Shown here: positions 7,707 through 12,875 of the stretch, piece after piece
How positions within the stretch are numbered: position 1 is the stretch's first letter
Layout of the letters: each line of letters opens with the position of its first letter
NCBI GenBank assembly: GCA_023399105.1
Contig: JAEWQT010000073.1
Span: 1 to 12,875 of the forward strand
Reading direction: 5' to 3'
DNA: 12,875 bases
Source of the DNA: Pseudomonadota bacterium
GTDB taxonomy: Bacteria > Pseudomonadota > Gammaproteobacteria > Pseudomonadales > Oceanobacteraceae
The notes under the pieces: generated by a model
Databases searched by the model: none
What the model saw: the letters and a program-made list of their open reading frames with translations, nothing else
Told to the model about the DNA's origin: nothing
Program-made: the position numbers and the translations under genes

Positions 7707-8663
7707 TTAAGGGCGCACCAGCCAGTAACGCAGACCGGTTTTCTGTAAGAAGGCTTCCGCCTGCGGCCCCTGCAGCAACGCCAGGGTGGCAATCAAGCCA
7801 CATTGCACACAGGTTGGGCCGGCCACGGTGACCGATGGGAAGGCCTGGGTAACAGGCCAGCCACTGAGTGGATTCAGAATATGGCTGTAACGCACACCAT
7901 CTTTTAATAAAAAACGTTTGCTGTCGCCCGAGGTGGCCAGGGCGCCGCCGGCCAGGCTCAGACGCGCTACCGCTTGCAACTCGCTGCCTGGTCGCTCAAT
8001 GCCAACCTGCCAGCTTTCACCGTTACGGCGCGGGCCACTGCAAGCCATATCGCCGCCCAGGTTCACCAGCATGGCCGCTTCTTTGCCAGCCGCCAGTATC
8101 AGCAACCCCAGCGCCCGGTCGACGGCGTATTCTTTGCCGATACCACCAAAATCCAGTTCCATCCCCTCGGGTAATAGCAGTTCCGTCTGGCCCTGCTGCT
8201 GGCGGATCGACAGCCGTTGCCAGCCAATACGCGGCAGCAACGCCGCCACCGCCTCTGCACTGGGTAAGCGATCACTGCCGTCGAACTTCCATACCTGCCG
8301 TAACAGGCCGGAGGTTAGATCAAACAAGCCGTCAGACAGCGCCCAGGCCTGGCCGGCAAATTCCAGCAGGCGGGCGGTTTCTTCATCCACCACCTGCCAG
8401 TGGCCACGCTGCTGATGCAGGCGGGCGAAATCGTTGTCGGGCAAATACCGACTGAATTTTTCTTCGATGCGCCACACTTCCTGCACCGCGATCCGTGCCA
8501 GTTCTGGCGCCTGCCCAGTTTGAGCCGGCGGCAGGTCGAAAAGAATTTCACAGTCACTGGCCATGGCCTGAAACTGCACCCGCAGTAACTCCCCGCTGCG
8601 GGTCAGCTGTGGCGTCGGGTGGCGGGGATGGGTAAGGCCGGTCAGTGGTTGTGACGATGACAT
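7707..8663 (-). CDS. apbE: ApbE family FAD:protein FMN transferase (divergent subclass)
   Basis: Predicted flavin transferase that moves FMN from FAD onto a Ser/Thr of a target protein. With the ATG at 8663 the protein has 318 aa. Family motifs are present: FDLTSG near 115, the FAD/Mg loop DFGGIGKEYAVD (171-182), LVNLGGD near 200, ATSGDSKRF near 243, and the His of YSHILNPLSG (H261). Two features are unusual. The expected Mg-binding Asp of the (A)DALAT motif is replaced (CGLIAT, Gly289), with Thr293 retained. There is also no signal peptide or lipobox, although most ApbE proteins act outside the cytoplasm. The frame extends to a TTG at 8720 with an ATG at 8711, but neither has a Shine-Dalgarno sequence nor adds an export signal, and a strong hairpin covers them. 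It is the last gene of the tlpA-DUF4266-DUF3570-apbE operon. Confidence 0.85.
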   Translation of the reverse strand: MSSSQPLTGLTHPRHPTPQLTRSGELLRVQFQAMASDCEILFDLPPAQTGQAPELARIAVQEVWRIEEKFSRYLPDNDFARLHQQRGHWQVVDEETARLLEFAGQAWALSDGLFDLTSGLLRQVWKFDGSDRLPSAEAVAALLPRIGWQRLSIRQQQGQTELLLPEGMELDFGGIGKEYAVDRALGLLILAAGKEAAMLVNLGGDMACSGPRRNGESWQVGIERPGSELQAVARLSLAGGALATSGDSKRFLLKDGVRYSHILNPLSGWPVTQAFPSVTVAGPTCVQCGLIATLALLQGPQAEAFLQKTGLRYWLVRP

Positions 8664-8673
8664 AGGGTGCGCT

Positions 8674-8685
8674 CTGGTAAACCAG
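8674..8685. repeat. Small palindrome upstream of apbE
   Basis: CTGGT-AA-ACCAG is a perfect short inverted repeat 11 bp before the apbE ATG. It may fold in the mRNA leader between the larger hairpin and the start codon; no function is shown. Confidence 0.3.
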
Positions 8686-8692
8686 TCGACAG

Positions 8693-8732
8693 CATAAAAG
8701 CCCCATGCCATCGCAGGCAAAGAGCTTTTATG
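8693..8732 (-). promoter_or_regulatory. Long intercistronic hairpin before apbE (possible attenuator)
   Basis: A symmetric compound inverted repeat: CATAAAAGC (8693-8701) with GCTTTTATG (8724-8732), and inside it TGCC (8706-8709) with GGCA (8716-8719) around a 6-nt loop. In minus-strand RNA the 4-nt inner arms can also pair (U-G, C-G, U-G), giving about 16 pairs with one mismatch and ending GGGGCUUUUAU. In plus-strand RNA these arms mostly mismatch, so the structure favours the operon's direction. It sits between the DUF3570 stop and the apbE ATG, consistent with partial termination or mRNA stabilisation. Confidence 0.6.
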
Positions 8733-8761
8733 GGTGCTTGATGGTCAGACGGTGGACCGGC

Positions 8762-10081
8762 TCAGAAGCGGAAGCCGACCGTCAGCAGGGTGGCGGTGGT
8801 ATCCGGATACAGTTCCTGGCTCTGCAGCTTACCAAAGCCGTTATCACCGGAGTTGGTTTGCTGGTAGAACGACAGGCGGCCGTACAGTTCACGATCACCG
8901 CTCATGCGGTAGCCGTATTTCAGACCCACGGTCCAGGCATCCATATCGCCCAGGCGATAGTCGGCACTCACTTCTTCCTGGTTCTGGTAGTTGCTGGTGG
9001 TCAGGTAACGCTGATAGAAATCGGCGGCACTCTGGGTATACCAGCGCAGTTGCGGTTCCAGGTAATGCTGGCCCAGATCCCAGCGGTAACGCAGATCCAG
9101 CGTATGCGAGGTAATGCCCCAGTCGTCGAACATAAAGCGGTAGCTGAGGTCGACGATGTCACCGTTCTGCAGCTGGCGTTTGCCCTGCCAGAACAGCGCG
9201 TGTTTCAGGCGCGCATCCGGACGCTCTTCGTACAGATAGACATTGCCCAGGCCATCGGCGTAATTGCCGCCGTAGTTGGCACCGGCGGCATCGTCGATGA
9301 CCGATACAATTTTATACGGGTCGGTCAGGTAGCCGGAGCTGGAGCTTAACGAGTAGTTAAACTGCATCAGCGTATTGCGGTCGATCACCTGGGTCACCCC
9401 GAACAGCAGGTCGAAGATTTGCTTGCTGTCGGAAGAGCCGTCGCGGCTGGCGGCAAAGTCGTCATCGAACCTGGCTGAGCCGTACGTGGCCATGCGGCTC
9501 TGGCCGACCGGTAAACCGCCTTCTGGTTTGATGCTGTCGGCAGACAGATTCACACCGACGGTCAGAGTGGTGTTTTTCTGGTTCAGGTAGCGCGACAGAC
9601 TGCCGTTGACACCCAGTGACTGATAATCGTGCTCGGTGGATAAATAGCCGCCGGCACTGTAGGCCCAGTCGCGATTGATCGGGGCTGACCAGGTGCCGGA
9701 GAAGGCTACCCGGGTATCGCGGAAGGTATCGTCCAGCGGTTGCTCGCCGGCGGCGGTGGTGTAGGAACCGTTACCGGACGGACTGGTAAAGGTTTGTACC
9801 TGATCCGAGGCGGTGGCGCCGTTGGGCGAGGCACCGGTTAAGGTGTCCAGCGCCAGCTTCAGGTTCAGCTTGGTTTCGCTGTCAAAGTTACGGGTCGCAC
9901 TGACCACCGGCTCCAGCGCGCTGACGCGGCTGTCGCCTTCGGCGTACATCAGTACGGCGGTATCAATGTCCCAGTTATTCAGGCCGGCGGCCTGAGCCTG
10001 TACCGGCAAACCGGTTAACAGCGCACAGCCGGCGGATGCCAGCAGGCTGGTCAGGGCGAGATCTTTATTAGTTACAGCCAC
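8762..10081 (-). CDS. DUF3570 outer-membrane beta-barrel protein
   Basis: Predicted outer-membrane protein of 439 aa in the DUF3570 family, function unknown. I start it at the GTG at 10081: a strong GGAGGT (10094-10089) lies exactly 7 nt upstream, and this start yields a clean Sec signal peptide (MAVTNKDLA, hydrophobic core, cleavage after AQA at 29-31). The frame is open to 10144, but that extension is merely the DUF4266 gene in another frame. The mature part shows alternating amphipathic strands rich in Tyr, Ser, Asp and Gln and ends TVGFRF with a terminal Phe, the usual barrel-assembly signal. Residues 79-85 read DTLTGAS, followed by PNGATAS, resembling ApbE flavinylation sites. The start overlaps the DUF4266 stop by 14 bp, so translation is coupled. 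Confidence 0.85.
   Translation of the reverse strand: MAVTNKDLALTSLLASAGCALLTGLPVQAQAAGLNNWDIDTAVLMYAEGDSRVSALEPVVSATRNFDSETKLNLKLALDTLTGASPNGATASDQVQTFTSPSGNGSYTTAAGEQPLDDTFRDTRVAFSGTWSAPINRDWAYSAGGYLSTEHDYQSLGVNGSLSRYLNQKNTTLTVGVNLSADSIKPEGGLPVGQSRMATYGSARFDDDFAASRDGSSDSKQIFDLLFGVTQVIDRNTLMQFNYSLSSSSGYLTDPYKIVSVIDDAAGANYGGNYADGLGNVYLYEERPDARLKHALFWQGKRQLQNGDIVDLSYRFMFDDWGITSHTLDLRYRWDLGQHYLEPQLRWYTQSAADFYQRYLTTSNYQNQEEVSADYRLGDMDAWTVGLKYGYRMSGDRELYGRLSFYQQTNSGDNGFGKLQSQELYPDTTATLLTVGFRF
9827..9847 (-). other. Candidate flavinylation motif in DUF3570 (DTLTGAS)
   Basis: These codons encode Asp79 to Ser85 of the DUF3570 protein. DTLTGAS fits the Dxx(S/T)GA(T/S) pattern recognised by ApbE enzymes in NqrC/RnfG/NosR-type substrates, with FMN expected on the last residue (Ser85; Thr is more common). 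The site falls about 48 residues into the mature exported protein. Modification is inferred only. Confidence 0.45.
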
Positions 10082-10289
10082 AGCCGCCACCTCCGAATCC
10101 ACGGCCACCACTGGAGGCCTCTTTGCTGAAATAGGTGTGATCATCCAGACCGGCTTCGACCGGGTCGGCGATCAGTTGCATGTCTTCTTTGGCGAGCACA
10201 TCGCGTTCCCAGGGTTTTACGCCCAGGTCGGCACAGCCGCTCAACGTTGCCGCCAGCGTCAGAGCTGACAGCATCAGGGTGAATTTCAT
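10068..10289 (-). CDS. DUF4266 small lipoprotein with C-terminal GGGGCGCN
   Basis: Small lipoprotein (73 aa) of the DUF4266 family, function unknown. The signal peptide MKFTLMLSALTLAATLSGC ends in an LSGC lipobox (Cys19). Ala at +2 predicts outer-membrane sorting. The mature part has the family's VKPWER motif (24-29), an Asp/Glu-rich middle, HTYFSKEAS (51-59), and a glycine tail ending G-G-G-G-C70-G-C72-N73. The two tail cysteines could bind metal, form a redox pair, or be modified. The start at 10289 is fixed by AGGAG seven nt upstream; an in-frame extension to 10334 overlaps tlpA and lacks a signal. It begins 10 bp after the tlpA stop, and its Gly codons contain the Shine-Dalgarno sequence of the DUF3570 gene. 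Confidence 0.88.
   Translation of the reverse strand: MKFTLMLSALTLAATLSGCADLGVKPWERDVLAKEDMQLIADPVEAGLDDHTYFSKEASSGGRGFGGGGCGCN
10089..10094 (-). promoter_or_regulatory. Shine-Dalgarno sequence for DUF3570 inside DUF4266
   Basis: GGAGGT in the minus-strand mRNA, formed by glycine codons of the DUF4266 tail, lies 7 nt before the GTG at 10081. It decides the DUF3570 start and implies coupled translation. Confidence 0.75.
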
Positions 10290-10299
10290 GGCGATACTC

Positions 10300-10824
10300 C
10301 TACTCTGCCAACAGAGTTTTGATGGTGTTTTCATAATCGGGGATGCGTTGGCTGTGGAAGCCGACGTGGGTGGCGCGCAATTTACCCTGACGGTCGATCA
10401 GATAGCTGGACGGCATGCCCATCACGCCGAAGGTTTCCGGCAGTTGCGCCTCGGGGTCGAGCAGTACGGTAAATTGCGCCGGTATCTGCGTTAAGAATTC
10501 GCGTGCGGCGGCGCTGTCGTCGTCCAGATTGACCGCCACCACTTTCAGGCCCTGCTCGCCAAAGCGCTGCTGCAGGCTGTTCATCCACGGAAAAGACTCC
10601 CGGCACGGGCCGCACCAGGAGGCCCAGAAATCCAGCAATATTACCTGGCCGTGGTAATCCGCCAGCGCGGCACTGCCACCCTGTACATTCTGCAGTTGTA
10701 CCTGTGCTGCCGGGGCGGGCTTGGCGGCAGCGGCCGGGGTGATATCGGCAGCCAGCACTGGCGTGGCGCCCAGCACCAGCGTAAACAGGGCGGCGGCCAG
10801 AGGTTTAACAGGCATCAACAACAT
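10300..10824 (-). CDS. TlpA-type periplasmic thioredoxin-like protein
   Basis: Periplasmic thiol-disulfide oxidoreductase of 174 aa in the TlpA/ResA group. It has an N-terminal signal sequence (MLLMPVKPLAAALFTLVLG..., cleavage near VLAA at 23-26, or retained as an anchor), an Ala/Pro linker, then a thioredoxin fold with WASWCGPC (active-site Cys71 and Cys74) and the cis-Pro loop GMPSSYLID. Such proteins usually act as reductants recharged by DsbD or CcdA, and dsbD lies divergently next door. The frame is open to 10968, but I start at the ATG at 10824: GGAG (10837-10834) precedes it by 9 nt and the signal peptide begins there. It is the first gene of the four-gene minus-strand operon. Confidence 0.9.
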   Translation of the reverse strand: MLLMPVKPLAAALFTLVLGATPVLAADITPAAAAKPAPAAQVQLQNVQGGSAALADYHGQVILLDFWASWCGPCRESFPWMNSLQQRFGEQGLKVVAVNLDDDSAAAREFLTQIPAQFTVLLDPEAQLPETFGVMGMPSSYLIDRQGKLRATHVGFHSQRIPDYENTIKTLLAE

Positions 10825-10876
10825 AACAACGTTCTCCACCAATGGATTGGTAATGGCTGCAGTCTGGCAGGCAAAC

Positions 10877-10926
10877 CTTAAGCAATGCTTAAGGCTTAAC
10901 GATGAATGGCTTAAGCCGCGCTTAAG
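10877..10926. promoter_or_regulatory. Two tandem CTTAAG-N5-CTTAAG boxes between tlpA and dsbD
   Basis: Box A (10877-10893) and box B (10910-10926) are each a perfect CTTAAG-N5-CTTAAG. The four half-sites start at 10877, 10888, 10910 and 10921, all on an 11-bp register, so they lie on one face of the helix with one empty turn between the boxes. The shape matches direct-repeat sites of OmpR-family response regulators such as PmrA. The boxes sit between divergent operons, one of which ends in such a regulator. I see no convincing -10 hexamer on either side. Confidence 0.75.
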
Positions 10927-10986
10927 GTTGTTGCCGCACCATGGCGGACGTTCAGCCATTCCCCCCACTGTTGCAGGGATTTTTCT

Positions 10987-12816
10987 ATGATGTTGTGCTT
11001 ACTGCATTGGCGTCGGACCGCCGCGTCCGGGTTGTTGGCCTTGTTGCTGGCCTGGTCGGCAGCGGCGTTGGCCGCCGCCGAGCCCGAGTTTTTACCCCCC
11101 GATCAGGCCTTTCGCTTCAGCCATACCACCAGCGCCAGCGGCGAGTGGCTGCTGCACTGGGAGATTGCCCCGGGTTATTACCTGTACCAGCAGCGTTTAA
11201 AAATCACCGTTGGCGGGCAGCCACTGAGCGGAGTGGTCTGGTTGTCGGAGCCTGAAGAAAAGGATGATCCGAACTTTGGCCGGGTGAATATTTTCCATCA
11301 GCAGTTGCAGCTGCGTATTCCGGCCGTGGCGGCAGAAACACTGGTCAGCTATCAGGGCTGTGCCGAAGGCGGGCTGTGTTATCCGCCGATTAAACAGCGG
11401 ATTCCGGCCAGTGCGGCGGCATCGCTGCCGGTAGCGGCGGCGGCCACTCAGAATACCGAGCCGGCCGTGCCGGCCGCAGAAACCCAGGTCGATACCCTGG
11501 ATCGTAATGAAGATGCCGGCGCCATTGCGGCCATGCTGACCCAGGCTGATGGCTATTGGGTGGTGCTCACCTTCCTGGCACTGGGGCTGGGATTGGCCTT
11601 TACCCCCTGCGTATTGCCGATGGTGCCGATTCTGGCCGCCATTATTGCCGGTCAGGGCGCGCAGATTACCGTCCGTCGTGGGCTGGGGTTGTCGCTGGCC
11701 TATGTGTTGGGTATGTCCGTTACCTATACGCTGGCCGGGGTACTGGTGGGTTACTTCGGTGCCCGCATGAATCTGCAGGCCGCGCTGCAAAGTCCGCTGG
11801 CGTTAAGCCTGTTCGCCGCCTTGTTTGTGGCGTTGGCGCTGGCGATGTTCGGTTTTTATGAGCTGCAGCTGCCGGCGTTTCTGCGTGACCGCCTGGATCG
11901 GCTGGGGCGCAACAGCAAGGGTGGCAAATACGCCGGCGTGGCGTTAATGGGGCTGGTGTCGGCGCTGGTGGTATCGCCCTGTGTGTCGGCGCCGCTGGCC
12001 GGCGCGCTGGTCTACATCAGCACCACCGGGGATGCTTTATTGGGCGGTGCTTCGTTGTTTGCCCTGAGCCTGGGCATGGGCGTGCCGCTGCTGCTGGTCG
12101 GGGCCGGCGGTGGTCGCTGGCTGCCCCGCGCCGGTGGCTGGATGCTGGAAGTGAAAGCATTTTTCGGAGTGCTGTTGCTGGGCATTGCCATCAGCCTGCT
12201 CAGCCGTATCCTGCCGGGCACCATCAGCATTCTGCTGTGGGCGGTGCTGGTGATCGTATACGCCGTGCATCTGGGTAACTGGGGCCAGTCGCAGGAGCGC
12301 AGCAGCTGGAGCAAAACCCGTCTGGGCTTATCGCTGGTATTGGCCGCCTATGGTCTGGCTCTGTTGTTGGGCGGTCTGGCCGGGCAGCAGGATCTGCGTT
12401 TTCCGCTGCGCTTTGCGGCCAGTCCGGTGGTCGGCAGTGAGCAAGCAGTGGCTAAGCCGTTGTTCCGGCGTTTCGATACCGTGGCGGCACTGAACGCTGC
12501 CTTGCAGCAGGCACAGGCGGATGGCCGCCCGGTGGTGCTGGATCTGTACGCCGATTGGTGCACCAGCTGTAAGGTGATGGAGCATGAGGTGTTTGCCCGC
12601 CCGGCCGTTCAGGGCTTAGCGGCGCAGGTGACCTTTCTGCAGCTGGACATCACCGTCAACCGCAGCGAACACAGCGACTTTTTACAGCGTTATGGTTTGT
12701 TCGGCCCGCCGGCTCTGTTATTTATACAGCCCGATGGTCAGGAACTGGCCAGTGCACGGGTGCAGGGTGAACTGAATGCCCTGCAATTCGTGGCGCAGGT
12801 GAATAAGCTGCTTTAA
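10987..12816 (+). CDS. dsbD: Thiol:disulfide interchange protein DsbD
   Basis: Inner-membrane protein (609 aa, slightly longer than E. coli DsbD) that carries electrons from cytoplasmic thioredoxin to periplasmic thiol proteins. All three cysteine pairs are present: the alpha domain C125-AEGGL-C131, the membrane domain C208 (FTPCVLPM) and C332 (VSPCVSAP), and the gamma domain C525-TS-C528 in YADWCTSCK. The order is a signal peptide (about 1-30), the alpha domain (31-140), an Ala-rich linker (141-175), eight or so membrane helices (190-470), and a C-terminal thioredoxin domain. AGGGA (10975-10979) lies 7 nt before the ATG. The gene is divergent from tlpA across the CTTAAG boxes, with a response-regulator gene 21 bp downstream. 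The active-site CTSC differs from the CVAC of E. coli, an ordinary variation. Confidence 0.95.
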   Translation: MMLCLLHWRRTAASGLLALLLAWSAAALAAAEPEFLPPDQAFRFSHTTSASGEWLLHWEIAPGYYLYQQRLKITVGGQPLSGVVWLSEPEEKDDPNFGRVNIFHQQLQLRIPAVAAETLVSYQGCAEGGLCYPPIKQRIPASAAASLPVAAAATQNTEPAVPAAETQVDTLDRNEDAGAIAAMLTQADGYWVVLTFLALGLGLAFTPCVLPMVPILAAIIAGQGAQITVRRGLGLSLAYVLGMSVTYTLAGVLVGYFGARMNLQAALQSPLALSLFAALFVALALAMFGFYELQLPAFLRDRLDRLGRNSKGGKYAGVALMGLVSALVVSPCVSAPLAGALVYISTTGDALLGGASLFALSLGMGVPLLLVGAGGGRWLPRAGGWMLEVKAFFGVLLLGIAISLLSRILPGTISILLWAVLVIVYAVHLGNWGQSQERSSWSKTRLGLSLVLAAYGLALLLGGLAGQQDLRFPLRFAASPVVGSEQAVAKPLFRRFDTVAALNAALQQAQADGRPVVLDLYADWCTSCKVMEHEVFARPAVQGLAAQVTFLQLDITVNRSEHSDFLQRYGLFGPPALLFIQPDGQELASARVQGELNALQFVAQVNKLL

Positions 12817-12837
12817 CACAGAACAGGAACAGAGCGG

Positions 12838-12875
12838 ATGCGGATTCTGCTGGTAGAGGATGAACCCGAACTGGG
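12838..12875 (+). CDS. OmpR-type response regulator, N-terminus only (cut by window end)
   Basis: Only 12 complete codons are visible, reading MRILLVEDEPEL. This is the first beta strand and acidic pocket (Glu7, Asp8) of a CheY-like receiver domain, in the form typical of OmpR/PhoB-class regulators such as QseB, PmrA and CusR. AGGA (12826-12829) lies 8 nt before the ATG. The 21-bp gap from dsbD suggests one operon, with a sensor kinase likely to follow outside the window. Pseudomonas aeruginosa has a comparable dsbD plus two-component arrangement (DsbRS). The output domain is not visible, so the subclass is inferred. Confidence 0.75.
   Translation, partial: MRILLVEDEPEL

Noticed and set aside
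6949..7803. 284-aa minus-strand frame opposite the argS end and the SPOR gene
   Set aside because: It is antisense to clear domains and spans a real gene boundary. No family features.
8705..9349. 214-aa plus-strand frame opposite DUF3570
   Set aside because: It lies antisense to a gene with a signal peptide, a good Shine-Dalgarno sequence and a barrel C-terminus. No recognisable domain.
10290..10334. Longer start for the DUF4266 lipoprotein
   Set aside because: The extension overlaps tlpA, would bury the signal peptide, and has no Shine-Dalgarno sequence, unlike the ATG at 10289.
10825..10968. N-terminal extension of the TlpA protein
   Set aside because: It runs through the CTTAAG boxes and precedes the real signal peptide. 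The GGAG before 10824 marks the start.
1..12875. CRISPR arrays, tRNA/rRNA genes or insertion sequences
   Set aside because: No regularly spaced repeats, no tRNA-like cloverleaf and no transposase were seen in any part of the window.

Overview
The window (12,875 bp) looks like chromosomal DNA of a gammaproteobacterium of the Pseudomonadales/Oceanospirillales type. The reasons are high GC in most genes, an argS gene directly followed by a SPOR-domain gene as in Pseudomonas, a full-length DsbD, and an OmpR-type response regulator. The genus is inference; no rRNA or other marker is present.

Left part (1-2798): the 3' part of an AT-richer HNH-endonuclease gene, probably laterally acquired, converges on an azlC-azlD amino-acid exporter pair on the minus strand. 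A divergent gene for an uncharacterised lipoprotein follows. Middle (2857-7683, all plus strand): a short ribonuclease J-type metallo-beta-lactamase enzyme, an FMN-dependent azoreductase (azoR) with a strong terminator, a 486-bp gene-free region with a DnaA-box cluster and a good promoter, then argS and a membrane-anchored SPOR protein.

Right part (7707-12875): the most interesting section, two divergent operons sharing one control region. On the minus strand, in transcription order, lie a TlpA-type thioredoxin, a 73-aa DUF4266 lipoprotein ending GGGGCGCN, a DUF3570 outer-membrane beta-barrel, and an ApbE-type FMN transferase. On the plus strand lie dsbD and the start of a response regulator. 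Between them are two perfect CTTAAG-N5-CTTAAG boxes in 11-bp register.

My reading is that DsbD delivers electrons to the periplasm, TlpA passes them to exported partners such as the Cys-Gly-Cys tail of the lipoprotein, and ApbE attaches FMN to an exported protein. The best candidate is the DUF3570 barrel, which carries a DTLTGAS sequence matching the Dxx(S/T)GA(T/S) flavinylation pattern. The response regulator would control both arms. The gene content and motifs are seen in the sequence; the wiring is hypothesis.
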